A stretch of 43,859 nucleotides of DNA, taken from assembly GCA_024684055.1 (NCBI GenBank), contig JAIKXN010000091.1, positions 1-43,859 on the forward strand, given 5' to 3'. Below the pieces are notes generated by a model. The model made no database searches and was not told the origin of the DNA. It saw only the letters and a list, made by a program, of their open reading frames with translations. Both the position numbers and the translations under genes were made by a program. This document shows positions 26,107-34,522 of the stretch, piece after piece (positions within the stretch are counted from its first letter, which is position 1; each line of letters opens with the position of its first letter). The DNA comes from Lachnospiraceae bacterium (GTDB lineage: Bacteria > Bacillota > Clostridia > Lachnospirales > Lachnospiraceae).

Positions 26107-26739
26107 TTATTCTTCGTTCTCATGAATCTTAAAAGATAATTTCATCAAACTGTCCGAAAGATGGACGTTTTCAACATAAATCGAATCCGGAACATCCAGA
26201 TCAACGTGTGCAAAATTCCAGATACCTGAAATGTTACATTCCACAAGAACTTTTGCGATTTCGGTTGCTCCCTGTTTTGGAAGTGTAAGTACTGCAATAT
26301 CTATATTGTTATCTTTTATAAAAGATGCTATTTCGGAAGTATCCTTAACCTTCATGTCGCGAACCTGTGTGCCGATTATGGATTCTTTGCAATCGAAAAT
26401 ACCTTTTACAAAAAAACCTCTTTTTTCGAAATTCATATAATTTGCAAGGGCCTGACCGAGATTGCCCGCACCAATGATAACAAGATTGTGTCTTTTATCG
26501 AGGCCGAGAATCTTTCCGATTTCATCGTAAAGATAATTTACATTGTATCCGTAGCCCTGCTGTCCGAATCCTCCGAAGTGATTGAAATCCTGTCTTATCT
26601 GCGATGCAGTGACATTCATTCTTTTAGAAAGTTCTCCGGAAGAAATTCTCTCCAGACCTTCATCCTTTAAATCCCCAAGATAACGGAAGTATCTCGGGAG
26701 TCTTGAAATAACCACCTGAGAAATATTCTTATCCTGCAT
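26107..26739 (-). CDS. rex: Redox-sensing transcriptional repressor Rex
   Basis: Rex is a homodimeric repressor that leaves DNA when NADH is high. It typically controls fermentation and respiration genes. The 210-residue protein has an N-terminal winged helix (SSGELSKRMNVTASQIRQDF, FGGFGQQGYGYNV) and a C-terminal Rossmann domain (LVIIGAGNLGQALANY, about 87-102) with the swapped C-terminal helix. AGGGG lies about six bases before the ATG. It heads a group with the coiled-coil gene, nnrD and the CorC-like gene, right after a strong terminator, so its promoter must lie in the 43 bp between them or overlap the hairpin. I see no convincing Rex operator within the window. Confidence 0.97.
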   Translation of the reverse strand: MQDKNISQVVISRLPRYFRYLGDLKDEGLERISSGELSKRMNVTASQIRQDFNHFGGFGQQGYGYNVNYLYDEIGKILGLDKRHNLVIIGAGNLGQALANYMNFEKRGFFVKGIFDCKESIIGTQVRDMKVKDTSEIASFIKDNNIDIAVLTLPKQGATEIAKVLVECNISGIWNFAHVDLDVPDSIYVENVHLSDSLMKLSFKIHENEE

Positions 26740-26782
26740 ATTAAACCCCTGTTCGAATTAGTAATTGATACCGGTAGTGTTG

Positions 26783-26819
26783 AAAAAGGCGACAAAAATT
26801 AGGTTTTGCCGCCTTTTTT
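26783..26819. terminator. Bidirectional-looking terminator between serA and rex
   Basis: A 9-bp stem (AAAAAGGCG and complement) is extended after one mismatch by 5 bp (CAAAA/TTTTG) around a 6-base loop. Flanking A and T runs on both sides would serve the serCA transcript on the minus strand. Confidence 0.85.
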
Positions 26820-26849
26820 GTTTAAAAATAAATCTGATTTAAGAGCTTA

Positions 26850-28013
26850 TTATTTAACTCTTCTTACTCTGAATACGCCTTCAACCGCTTCAAGTTCCTT
26901 GATGATTGCATCAAGTTCTGCGCTTTCGGAATCAATCATTGTGTAAGCATAATCTCCCTTTGACTTGTTGGTCATATCAGAGATGTTAATGTTCTTGTCT
27001 CCGAAAAGAGCTGTGAACTTTGTGATCATGTTGGCAATATTCTTGTGGAAGATTGCAACTCTTGCGGCCTGTGTGCAGATGCCCATATCGCAGTTGGGAT
27101 AGTTAACGGAATTAACGATATTACCGTTTTCAAGGTAGTTCTTCATTTCCTTAACTGCCATCTTTGCACAGTTGTCTTCAGACTCTTCCGTGGAAGCTCC
27201 GAGGTGAGGAATTACGATGCAGCCGTCCTGACCTGCTGTTGTAGGATTAGCGAAGTCAGATACGTATTTACGAACCTTTCCTGACTTGATCGCATCAAGA
27301 AGGTCTTTCTCATTAACAAGGATATCACGAGCAAAGTTTAAGATAATAACGCCGTCTTTCATCTTTCCGAAAGCTTCTGCGTTGATCATTCCCTTTGTGG
27401 AATCCATAGCGGGTACATGAACTGTGATGAAATCTGCAACTTCATATATCTCATCAAGTGTATTTACATGCTTGATGTCACGGCTTAAGTTCCATGCTGC
27501 ATTAATGGAAAGATAAGGATCGTATCCGTAAACTTCCATGCCAAGGCTCTTTGCTGCATTAGCAACCTTAACACCGATTGCACCGAGACCGATAACACCG
27601 AGTTTCTTGCCTTCGATTTCTGTTCCTGCGAAAGCTTTTTTAGCCTTCTCAGCTGTTTTGGCAATGTTCTCGTCTGCTTTGTTTTCTTTAACCCATTCGA
27701 TACCGCCTACGATATCGCGGCTTGCAAGAAGCATGCCGGCAATAACAAGTTCCTTAACACCGTTAGCGTTTGCACCGGGTGTATTGAAAACTACTATACC
27801 TTTTTCTGCGCACTTATCAAGAGGGATGTTGTTTACACCGGCACCTGCTCTTGCAACGCAGAGAAGCTTATCCGATAATTCCATGTCATGCATAACGGCA
27901 CTTCTTACAAGTACGCCGTCAGCATCAGCAAAATCATCTGTAGCAACATAATTAGCATCAAAATTATCAAGACCTACCTGAGCGATAGGATTAAGGCAAT
28001 TATACTTAAACAT
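26850..28013 (-). CDS. serA: D-3-phosphoglycerate dehydrogenase SerA (with ACT domain)
   Basis: SerA oxidises 3-phosphoglycerate with NAD+ in the first step of serine synthesis. The 387-residue protein has the substrate/NAD domains (KKLGVIGLGAIGVKVANAA at about 136-154, NFARDILVNEKDL with Arg229, IPHLGASTEESEDN with His270). A C-terminal ACT domain (about 312-387) may bind serine for feedback control. Oddly, the position of the catalytic Glu of the Arg-Glu-His set, normally in a DVFxxEP motif, reads SDFANP here; I recall similar forms in a short Firmicute subgroup. Its ATG overlaps the serC stop by one base (TAATG). Confidence 0.94.
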   Translation of the reverse strand: MFKYNCLNPIAQVGLDNFDANYVATDDFADADGVLVRSAVMHDMELSDKLLCVARAGAGVNNIPLDKCAEKGIVVFNTPGANANGVKELVIAGMLLASRDIVGGIEWVKENKADENIAKTAEKAKKAFAGTEIEGKKLGVIGLGAIGVKVANAAKSLGMEVYGYDPYLSINAAWNLSRDIKHVNTLDEIYEVADFITVHVPAMDSTKGMINAEAFGKMKDGVIILNFARDILVNEKDLLDAIKSGKVRKYVSDFANPTTAGQDGCIVIPHLGASTEESEDNCAKMAVKEMKNYLENGNIVNSVNYPNCDMGICTQAARVAIFHKNIANMITKFTALFGDKNINISDMTNKSKGDYAYTMIDSESAELDAIIKELEAVEGVFRVRRVK

Positions 28014-29113
28014 TATGCGTTCTCCTTCTCGAACTTCTTCATAAATTCAACAAGCTTTTCAACACCTTCGATAGGCATTGCGTTATAGATGGATGCTCTC
28101 ATACCGCCAACGCTTCTGTGACCTTTAAGGTTAACGAAGCCTGCTTCTGTAGCTTCTTTGATGAATTTAGCTTCCATCTCTGCTTTCTTTTCTGCATCAT
28201 CAATCTTGCAAACGAAAGGAACGTTCATTAAGGATCTGTCTTCTTTTACAACAGTACCTGTGAAAAGTGTGGACTGATCAAGGTAATCGTAAAGGATCGC
28301 AGCCTTCTTCTCGTTTAACTCTTTCATCTTCTCAAGACCGCCCATCTTCTTTAACCATTTGAATACCTTGCCGCAGATGTAAATCGTGTAGCAGGGAGGT
28401 GTGTTGTATAAAGAATCATTATCAGCCTGAGTCTTCCACTTAAGCATGGTAGGTGTTCCGGGAAGGCAGTCATCTGTAATGAGGTCTTCTCTGATGATAG
28501 CGATCACACAGCCTGCAGGACCTACGTTCTTCTGTACACCGCCGTAAATAACTGCATACTTTGTTACGTCAACAGGCTCTGACAAGAAGCATGAAGATAC
28601 GTCAGATACGAGGTCTTTGCCCTTTGTGTTGGGTAAAGTTTTAAACTTTGTTCCGTAGATTGTATTGTTCTCGCAGATGTATACATAGTCCATATCATCT
28701 GTGATGGGAAGATCCGAGCAATCGGGAATATAAGAGAAAGTCTTGTCAGCACTTGATGCAAGTTCTACAGCTTCACCGTAAATCTTAGCTTCTGCAAATG
28801 CCTTCTTAGCCCACTGACCTGTAATGATGTAGCCTGCTTTTTTGTTCTTCATCATGTTCATGGGAACTTCAGCGAAAAACTGGTTTGCACCACCCTGAAG
28901 GAATAATACCTTGTAGTTGTCAGGGATGTTCATAAGGTCTCTTAAATCCTGTTCAGCATCTTTAATGATCTTGTCATATACTTTTGAACGATGAGACATT
29001 TCCATTACCGACTGGCCTGAACCCTGGTAATCAAGCATTTCTTCTGCTGCTTCTTTAAGAACTTCTTCAGGTAAAACAGCGGGACCTGCAGAGAAATTGT
29101 AAACTCTGGACAT
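28013..29113 (-). CDS. serC: Phosphoserine aminotransferase SerC
   Basis: SerC is a PLP aminotransferase converting 3-phosphohydroxypyruvate and glutamate to phosphoserine and 2-oxoglutarate, the second serine step. The 366-residue length is typical. The N-terminal signature VYNFSAGPAVLPEEVL, the motif EMSHRSKVY, LFLQGGANQFFAEVPMN and the PLP lysine in YGGVQKNVGPAG (Lys195) are all present. The C-terminus contains FVNLKGHRSVGGMRASIYNAM, typical of the family. CAGGAGG precedes the ATG. serC and serA form a two-gene operon with its own promoter and terminator; phosphoserine phosphatase is not in view. Confidence 0.97.
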   Translation of the reverse strand: MSRVYNFSAGPAVLPEEVLKEAAEEMLDYQGSGQSVMEMSHRSKVYDKIIKDAEQDLRDLMNIPDNYKVLFLQGGANQFFAEVPMNMMKNKKAGYIITGQWAKKAFAEAKIYGEAVELASSADKTFSYIPDCSDLPITDDMDYVYICENNTIYGTKFKTLPNTKGKDLVSDVSSCFLSEPVDVTKYAVIYGGVQKNVGPAGCVIAIIREDLITDDCLPGTPTMLKWKTQADNDSLYNTPPCYTIYICGKVFKWLKKMGGLEKMKELNEKKAAILYDYLDQSTLFTGTVVKEDRSLMNVPFVCKIDDAEKKAEMEAKFIKEATEAGFVNLKGHRSVGGMRASIYNAMPIEGVEKLVEFMKKFEKENA

Positions 29114-29160
29114 GATACTTCCTCCTGAAATATATAAATATTTTTAATTATCAAAATCAT

Positions 29161-29176
29161 TTTACCCTTGGGTAAA
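29161..29176. promoter_or_regulatory. Perfect palindrome in the serC leader (operator candidate)
   Basis: TTTACCC-TT-GGGTAAA, 7-bp arms with a 2-bp centre, lies about 10-25 bp downstream of the predicted serC transcription start and about 50 bp before the ATG. The placement is classic for a repressor site blocking elongation. With a 2-base loop it would be a poor RNA hairpin. The cognate regulator is unknown. Confidence 0.45.
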
Positions 29177-29192
29177 TAAACTGACGATTTTT

Positions 29193-29221
29193 ATTTTACA
29201 TTTATAAAAATACTAAGTCAA
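29193..29221 (-). promoter_or_regulatory. Sigma-A promoter of serCA
   Basis: Minus-strand -35 TTGACT (29216-29221), a 17-bp spacer and -10 TAAAAT (29193-29198). The leader to the serC ATG is about 70 nt and contains the palindrome at 29161-29176 and an AGGAGG site. Confidence 0.75.
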
Positions 29222-29256
29222 TGCTTAAATGGCAAAAAATGACAAAAAAATAACAA

Positions 29257-29280
29257 AGAGCGGAGTTTGTTCTCCGCTCT
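29257..29280. terminator. Terminator after the L,D-transpeptidase gene
   Basis: A perfect 9-bp GC-rich stem (AGAGCGGAG with complement) and 6-base loop lie 35 bp after the gene stop. On the minus strand the stem is followed by TTGTTATTTTTTTG. It separates the yajC/L,D-transpeptidase transcript from the serCA promoter. Confidence 0.85.
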
Positions 29281-29314
29281 CTGTTTTTATATTAATTTAT
29301 AATGATATTTATGT

Positions 29315-30742
29315 TTACTGATGAACGATAACGGGTGTTCCGATTTCGATCATCTGGAAAAGCTCGCTCATCTTGTCAAGAGGCGTATTGACACATCCGT
29401 GAGAACCGCCGTAGAGATATATTTCTCCGCCGAAAGTTCTTCTCCATGTTGCATCATGAATACCGATCTGTCCGGTTATGCACATCCAGTGATATACAAA
29501 AGATTCGTATCCGGGACCGATAAGCGTTACATTTCTTGCTTTATTTACGATATAACATACGCAGTCAGGCGTCATATTGCCGTTTGCTTTGCATCCGGTA
29601 ACAACGTCGGTATCAAAAACAAGCCTGTAATCAACATAGTAATACATATGCTGACCGGTAACGTCAACTTCAACATACGTACCGTTATAGCCGTTATTAA
29701 ATGTGCCTCTGTCTTCTTTTTTGATGTAAATCGGCTCTCTTTCACCGGGACTTTTGTGAGACTTTACTATCTTCTCAAGTTCTTCGGCTTCAGCTTTGAC
29801 ATTCATTAAACTTCCGTAAGTCGTATATCTTGAATACGGAATCGTAACAACGTCGCCGCGAGTGGTCTTGAACTTTTTATCGGAATACATATTGTCATAA
29901 GTATCAGAAAGTTCCTGTACATAAGCAAGGATCTTTTCTGAATCAAGCATGGCATCGCCGTCTTCATCAAACATGACTTCACCGTCTTCGTCAAGAAGAA
30001 GGAAGTTCGAAACAACAGAAGAATCTACTTCAATTGATTCTCCGGTTGCAAGTTTGTATGTCATGTCAAAATCAATCGTTTTGCTGATCTTTTCCCATTT
30101 GTTGAGCAGATCGTAATACTGTGCGTCAGCCTCAATTGATTTGTATGTGCCGTTGTCTTTAAGCGATACGAACCCTGTATCTCTGACGGATGCATCGAGA
30201 ATCTTTTCCTGACAAAGCTGCCAGTCAAGCAGATCGTGAGTATCGTCAACAAGTTCGTAGCCCTTTTCTTCGGAATATGTAATCTCCGCTTTTCTTGAAG
30301 CGTCATATCTGTCTTTCTTTCCGAGTGACGATTCCGAGACGATCTCAAGAAGTCTTTCCTCATTGAGAAATCTCTGGGGATTATAAACATATTCGCTTTT
30401 TACAAACAGAGATTTAGGCCATAAATAAGGATTCTGCGAAGTCTTGATCTTCGCAATGGCATCTTCAATCTCTTCTTCGTTATAACTGTAGATTTCGTTT
30501 CCGTCGATGAAAATCTGTGTATCGTCTTCATCTTCCACGACAATGTTATGATTTACGATCTGACTTCTTATAATGTCGTCGCATACATAATACTGATCAT
30601 TGGAAACGTTTATTCCGTTAATATACGTATTTGGAAAGAACCAGTGTCTGAAATAATATACTCCGAAAAAGTAAACCCCTGCAATTAAGATAAGAAGAAA
30701 TGAGATAATTGTTATAAAAATATATCCGATTCTTTTTTTCAT
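29315..30742 (-). CDS. L,D-transpeptidase (YkuD domain), membrane-anchored
   Basis: This enzyme makes 3-3 peptidoglycan cross-links, or attaches proteins to stem peptides, outside the cell. The 475-residue protein starts with one N-terminal membrane helix (about 6-28), which acts as a signal anchor. A putative peptidoglycan-binding region with PG_binding_4-like repeats follows (TYINGINVSNDQY onward, about 40-330). The C-terminal YkuD domain carries the catalytic motif: His429 in GIHDATW and Cys450 in GGSHGCVNTP. It lies 27 bp after yajC, with GAGG before the ATG, and its transcript ends at a strong hairpin. The vanY-like gene a few positions upstream also acts on peptidoglycan peptides. Confidence 0.92.
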   Translation of the reverse strand: MKKRIGYIFITIISFLLILIAGVYFFGVYYFRHWFFPNTYINGINVSNDQYYVCDDIIRSQIVNHNIVVEDEDDTQIFIDGNEIYSYNEEEIEDAIAKIKTSQNPYLWPKSLFVKSEYVYNPQRFLNEERLLEIVSESSLGKKDRYDASRKAEITYSEEKGYELVDDTHDLLDWQLCQEKILDASVRDTGFVSLKDNGTYKSIEADAQYYDLLNKWEKISKTIDFDMTYKLATGESIEVDSSVVSNFLLLDEDGEVMFDEDGDAMLDSEKILAYVQELSDTYDNMYSDKKFKTTRGDVVTIPYSRYTTYGSLMNVKAEAEELEKIVKSHKSPGEREPIYIKKEDRGTFNNGYNGTYVEVDVTGQHMYYYVDYRLVFDTDVVTGCKANGNMTPDCVCYIVNKARNVTLIGPGYESFVYHWMCITGQIGIHDATWRRTFGGEIYLYGGSHGCVNTPLDKMSELFQMIEIGTPVIVHQ

Positions 30743-30769
30743 AAAATCCTCATTATCTTAAAAATTTAA

Positions 30770-31093
30770 TTACTGTGCTTTTTCAATCTGTGCTATAGCG
30801 CTTTTTTTCATGGGAATTCTGCAGTTTTTATTGCTTCCGAATTCAACGATAACGTCCTCATCGGTAATATCAATGATCACACCGTAAAAGCCGGATGTAG
30901 TCACAACAACATCACCGACTTCCATGCTTGCAAGCATTGCCTTGATCTTCTTCTGTTCCTTGTTCTGCGGTCTGATGATCACAAAATAAATAAACACACC
31001 GAAGATAACAATATATCCTATCGTACCGAAGATGCCCATGTTTCCCAAAAAGCTTCCGGTCGTATTTTGTGCTTCGAGTAACAAATTATACAT
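30770..31093 (-). CDS. yajC: Preprotein translocase subunit YajC
   Basis: YajC is a small single-span membrane protein of the SecDF-YajC accessory complex. Residues about 20-40 form the membrane helix (IGYIVIFGVFIYFVIIRPQ), followed by the conserved RPQNKEQKKIKAMLASMEVGD and VVVTTSGFYGVI. I start at the ATG at 31093 because a perfect AAGGAGG sits eight bases upstream; an upstream in-frame ATG at 31120 would include that site in the coding region. That gives 107 residues, the normal size. The usual neighbour tgt is upstream. secD/secF are not seen here. Confidence 0.94.
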   Translation of the reverse strand: MYNLLLEAQNTTGSFLGNMGIFGTIGYIVIFGVFIYFVIIRPQNKEQKKIKAMLASMEVGDVVVTTSGFYGVIIDITDEDVIVEFGSNKNCRIPMKKSAIAQIEKAQ

Positions 31094-31201
31094 ATATATA
31101 GCCTCCTTAGTAATCAACATTTATACAATAAGTGATTTTTTTTAATAATACAAGTACAAAATCATGTATTTGACAAAATTTTATCGATTTTTCACAATTT
31201 T

Positions 31202-32350
31202 TCATTCTTTATTGCCGTTTTCAGCCATTCCGGCAAGTTTATTTTCCTTATATTCCTTAAATCGACCCTCGTCAAGCGCATTCCTGATTTCTTCCATCAT
31301 ATTATTATAGAAATAAAGATTATGAAGCACGCAGAGTCTCATGCCGAGCATTTCCTTTGCTTTAAGAAGATGTCTGATATAAGCCCTCGAATATCTCTGA
31401 CACGTCGGACACTGACATCCCTCTTCAATAGGCGAATCATCAAGCTCGTACTTCGCATTCATCAGATTTATCTTTCCGTGATTCGTGTAAAGATGTGCGT
31501 GCCTTGCATTTCTTGAAGGATAAACGCAGTCAAAGAAGTCAACGCCTCTTTCCACAGCTTCAAGAATATTGGCCGGAGTGCCGACTCCCATCAGATATAC
31601 GGGCTTGTCGGAAGGAAGATAAGGAACAGTATTTTCTATTATATTGTACATTTCCTCATGCGTTTCACCCACGGCAAGACCGCCGATGGCATATCCCGGG
31701 AGATCGAGTTCTGAAATCCTTTTGGCATGTTCGATACGGATGTCGGGATAAACGGCGCCCTGATTAATACCGAAAAGAAGCTGTTCTTTATTAATAGTAT
31801 CTTCAAGGGAATTAAGTCGTGTCATTTCAGCCTTGCATCTTTCAAGCCATCTGGTGGTTCGCTCAACCGATTCCGTAACATATTTTCTGTCAGCTTTGGA
31901 ATTCGGACATTCATCAAATGCCATGGCGATTGTGGATGCAAGATTGGACTGAATTCTCATGCTTTCTTCCGGTCCCATGAAAATCTTTCTTCCGTCAATA
32001 TGCGACTGAAAAGTAACACCTTCTTCTTTTATCTTTCTTAAAGAAGCAAGCGAAAAAACCTGAAATCCGCCCGAATCCGTAAGAATAGGCTTTTCCCAGG
32101 ACATGAATTTGTGAAGTCCGCCAAGCGCTTTTATTTTTTCATCACCCGGTCTGACATGCAAATGATAAGTATTTGAAAGCTCAACCTGGGTTTTTATCCT
32201 TTCAAGATCTTCGGTTGAAACGGCACCTTTAATCGCGCCTACGGTTCCGACATTCATAAATACAGGCGTTTCGATTGTACCGTGTACAGTTTCAAAACGC
32301 CCTCTTTTAGCCATGCCTTCTTTTTTTAATATCGTAAATCTCTCGCTCAT
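31202..32350 (-). CDS. tgt: tRNA-guanine transglycosylase (queuosine)
   Basis: Tgt exchanges guanine-34 for preQ1 in GUN-anticodon tRNAs, a queuosine step. The 382-residue protein has ILTDSGGFQVFSLASLRKI with the general catalytic Asp, QSHIDGRKIFMGPEESM, the nucleophile region DFFDCVYPSRNARH and the zinc-binding CQCPTCQRYSRAYIRHL continuing to a distal His. It is followed by yajC, a common arrangement, and preceded by the VanY-like gene by 29 bp. No queuosine biosynthesis or riboswitch element is visible nearby. Confidence 0.97.
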   Translation of the reverse strand: MSERFTILKKEGMAKRGRFETVHGTIETPVFMNVGTVGAIKGAVSTEDLERIKTQVELSNTYHLHVRPGDEKIKALGGLHKFMSWEKPILTDSGGFQVFSLASLRKIKEEGVTFQSHIDGRKIFMGPEESMRIQSNLASTIAMAFDECPNSKADRKYVTESVERTTRWLERCKAEMTRLNSLEDTINKEQLLFGINQGAVYPDIRIEHAKRISELDLPGYAIGGLAVGETHEEMYNIIENTVPYLPSDKPVYLMGVGTPANILEAVERGVDFFDCVYPSRNARHAHLYTNHGKINLMNAKYELDDSPIEEGCQCPTCQRYSRAYIRHLLKAKEMLGMRLCVLHNLYFYNNMMEEIRNALDEGRFKEYKENKLAGMAENGNKE

Positions 32351-32379
32351 TTTTTCCTCGTTTACTTAAGGCAGAATTT

Positions 32380-33231
32380 TTATTGTTCTTCGTATTCTTC
32401 GTTAAGGCTTATTAAATCATAAAACTCCTCATAAGTCAGATTGTTTACATATATAAATTCAGCCGCTTCCTTTCCGACATATCTGAAATGCCAGGGCTCA
32501 TACTGAATCTTTGTAATATCCTCTTTGCCTTCGGGATATCTTAATATGAAGCCGTATTCATAAGAATGTTTTGAAAGCCATTTACCCGCTTCGTCCTCAC
32601 CGAAATCGGAATCCATGCAGTTGTACGAATAGCTTAATATGTCTACCGCAAGACCGGTTTCATGTTCGCTGGTAAGAGGCTCGGTAACTTTCATTGAAGC
32701 GATTGCGACTGCTTCATCATCGGAATAACCCAGTCTTTTGAAATAATTAACCTTCTTATCATAAAGATATTTCTGTGTATTGTAATCTCTGTATCCCGAA
32801 GCCATAAGAAGTCTTACATTGTCTTCTTTTGCTCCGTCAAACATTTCTGATAAAGCATTGACGATTCTCACATCCACATCGAAACCGTCAAAATCGATCA
32901 GTTCACAGTCAACATCTTCTTTTAAAGGGTTGTCTTTGTTTACAAGTACGAGTCTCCAGTCGTCTGTCTTGAAATCTTTAAGGGATGATGCCATTTTGGT
33001 TTCAAATACCGAAGGCTCATTACTATTGTTTCTGCTGAAATCGTTTTCCGTATCAGCAGTAAGCTCATCGATTGAATTGACATAGAATATATTGCCGTCT
33101 TCATCGAATCTTACTTCATCGGAAGCGTGAAGAATATATCCCGGTATGTTTATCGCAGCAAGAAAAACTGCAGGAATGACGGCTATCAGTCCAAAAGGAG
33201 CAAATTTTTTTAAAGCTTTTTTAGTATTCAT
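32380..33231 (-). CDS. VanY-like D-alanyl-D-alanine carboxypeptidase
   Basis: This zinc peptidase of the LAS/VanY group trims terminal D-Ala from peptidoglycan stem peptides outside the cell. The 283-residue protein has an N-terminal hydrophobic anchor or signal peptide (about 10-35). A poorly conserved region follows, then the catalytic domain (about 110-270). Zinc and catalytic motifs are SGYRDYNTQKYLYDKK, SEHETGLAVDI (His and Asp ligands) and EPWHFRYVG (Glu and His). The terminus is acidic. It lies 12 bp after the lactonase gene and 29 bp before tgt. Nothing here suggests vancomycin resistance: there is no vanRS or ligase nearby. Confidence 0.92.
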   Translation of the reverse strand: MNTKKALKKFAPFGLIAVIPAVFLAAINIPGYILHASDEVRFDEDGNIFYVNSIDELTADTENDFSRNNSNEPSVFETKMASSLKDFKTDDWRLVLVNKDNPLKEDVDCELIDFDGFDVDVRIVNALSEMFDGAKEDNVRLLMASGYRDYNTQKYLYDKKVNYFKRLGYSDDEAVAIASMKVTEPLTSEHETGLAVDILSYSYNCMDSDFGEDEAGKWLSKHSYEYGFILRYPEGKEDITKIQYEPWHFRYVGKEAAEFIYVNNLTYEEFYDLISLNEEYEEQ

Positions 33232-33243
33232 ATCAGGTAAAAA

Positions 33244-34299
33244 CTATTTGATGCCATGGAATATTACGCAGTTCGGGTAATCAATCTTAACCTCTTTTGC
33301 ACACATGGCGAGTAATCCTTTCTCTAAATTAACGTCAAAGAATGTTAATGTGCTCGATTCGTGATTTAAAGAAACAAGGTGTTTTAAATCGGGGAACAAA
33401 GCAGCATCTTTCGGATATGTTCCGCTAATCGGAAGTCCGAGAATCTTTGTAAGTTTTCCGTCATCGGCGTTTCTTTTGAATATTTCAACCGAATTGTCAC
33501 CGGCCGACGAAGTAATGATATAATTTCTGTCTTCACTGAATTTAAGCGCTCTGGAAACCGATGTTGTCGCGTGATAATTGTCGACTGTCTGAACCGACTG
33601 GATCTTCTCAAATTCGGGGTAACCTGAATCAAGCGCGGTATATGTAAATACGTCAATGGCATTCTGCATCTCGTTTAAAACATAAACGTATTTATTGTCT
33701 TTTGAAAAGATCATGTGTCTGGGACCGGAATTAACATCGCTTCTTATTATATCTACCGGTTTAAGTTTCCCGGTTTCATAATTAAGGGCATATACGTTTA
33801 CATGATCCATGCCGGTATCGGATGCAAGAAGGAATTTGTTGTCTCTTGACATCTTTACGCAGGATACATGAGGAACATAGGATCTGTCCGAAACTTCGCC
33901 CATACCCTGAACATAAATCTCTTCGGTAATCTCGCCTACGGCGCCGTCTTCACCGACACGAAGGACCGTAATCTTTCCGTCATGATAACCGGCAACAAAT
34001 AAGAATCTGTCCGTATAATCGGTGGAAAGGTAACATCCTCTCATGCCGTTAATCGGTGCGAAATTAATTTCATCAAGATCTCCGTTCTCATCAATCTCAT
34101 AACTTTTAACACCCATATCTGTTATGGAATAAAGAAACTGGTCGTTGTGAGAACATGTAAGATACGATGAATTGGAAATCTCAAGTGAATTTCTGTAGAT
34201 AAAACATCCTTTTTCCAGATCAACATCAAAAACAGTGATCCCTTTTTTGTTTCTTTTTGTATAGCTTGAAACATAAGCAACATACTTTGAAAATTCCAT
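33244..34299 (-). CDS. Lactonase-family seven-bladed beta-propeller (YbhE/Pgl type)
   Basis: This 351-residue cytoplasmic protein belongs to the cycloisomerase-like lactonase family that includes E. coli 6-phosphogluconolactonase. Blade repeats are visible, e.g. ITVLRVGEDGAVGEI, GPRHMIFSKDNKYVYVLNEM and NSVEIFKRNADDGKL. VPHVSCVKMSRDNKFLLASD matches the conserved central strand, and YPKDAALFPDLKHLVSLNHES the C-terminal one. The true substrate is not certain: family members act on several lactones, and no pentose-phosphate gene is nearby. GAGGGG lies six bases before the ATG. It is first in the tgt/yajC group and divergent from potA. Confidence 0.85.
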   Translation of the reverse strand: MEFSKYVAYVSSYTKRNKKGITVFDVDLEKGCFIYRNSLEISNSSYLTCSHNDQFLYSITDMGVKSYEIDENGDLDEINFAPINGMRGCYLSTDYTDRFLFVAGYHDGKITVLRVGEDGAVGEITEEIYVQGMGEVSDRSYVPHVSCVKMSRDNKFLLASDTGMDHVNVYALNYETGKLKPVDIIRSDVNSGPRHMIFSKDNKYVYVLNEMQNAIDVFTYTALDSGYPEFEKIQSVQTVDNYHATTSVSRALKFSEDRNYIITSSAGDNSVEIFKRNADDGKLTKILGLPISGTYPKDAALFPDLKHLVSLNHESSTLTFFDVNLEKGLLAMCAKEVKIDYPNCVIFHGIK

Positions 34300-34376
34300 A
34301 TTATCCCCTCAAATAAATATTCAAATTTTATGTTTCCGAAATGCTTAAAAATTTTTGAAATAATTGTAGTGAATGA

Positions 34377-34405
34377 TTTACATAATAGCATAAATCGTAT
34401 AAAAT
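34377..34405 (+). promoter_or_regulatory. Candidate promoter of potABC
   Basis: TTTACA (34377-34382), a 17-bp spacer and TAAAAT (34400-34405). It gives a leader of about 110 nt before potA. The leader contains an inverted repeat, TTTCAAC (34449-34455) with GTTGAAA (34470-34476), of unknown role. The rest of the 223-bp divergent gap (34300-34522) is A/T-rich, with no clear promoter for the lactonase gene. Confidence 0.55.
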
Positions 34406-34522
34406 ATAAAATGTTTTTCGCTAAAAATATACAACGAAAACCTTTTATTTTCAACGTACACAACATCTTGTTGAAAGCTTCTTTCCTTTCCACAAGAAAT
34501 CAATTTATTTAACGGAGTAAAA

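Noticed and set aside
26740-26782. Autoregulatory Rex operator
   Set aside because: No TTGTTAA/TTAACAA- or TGTGA/TCACA-type palindrome is present in the 43 bp upstream of rex.
32380-33231. Vancomycin-resistance gene vanY
   Set aside because: VanY-like carboxypeptidases are common housekeeping enzymes, and no van ligase, dehydrogenase or two-component genes are present.
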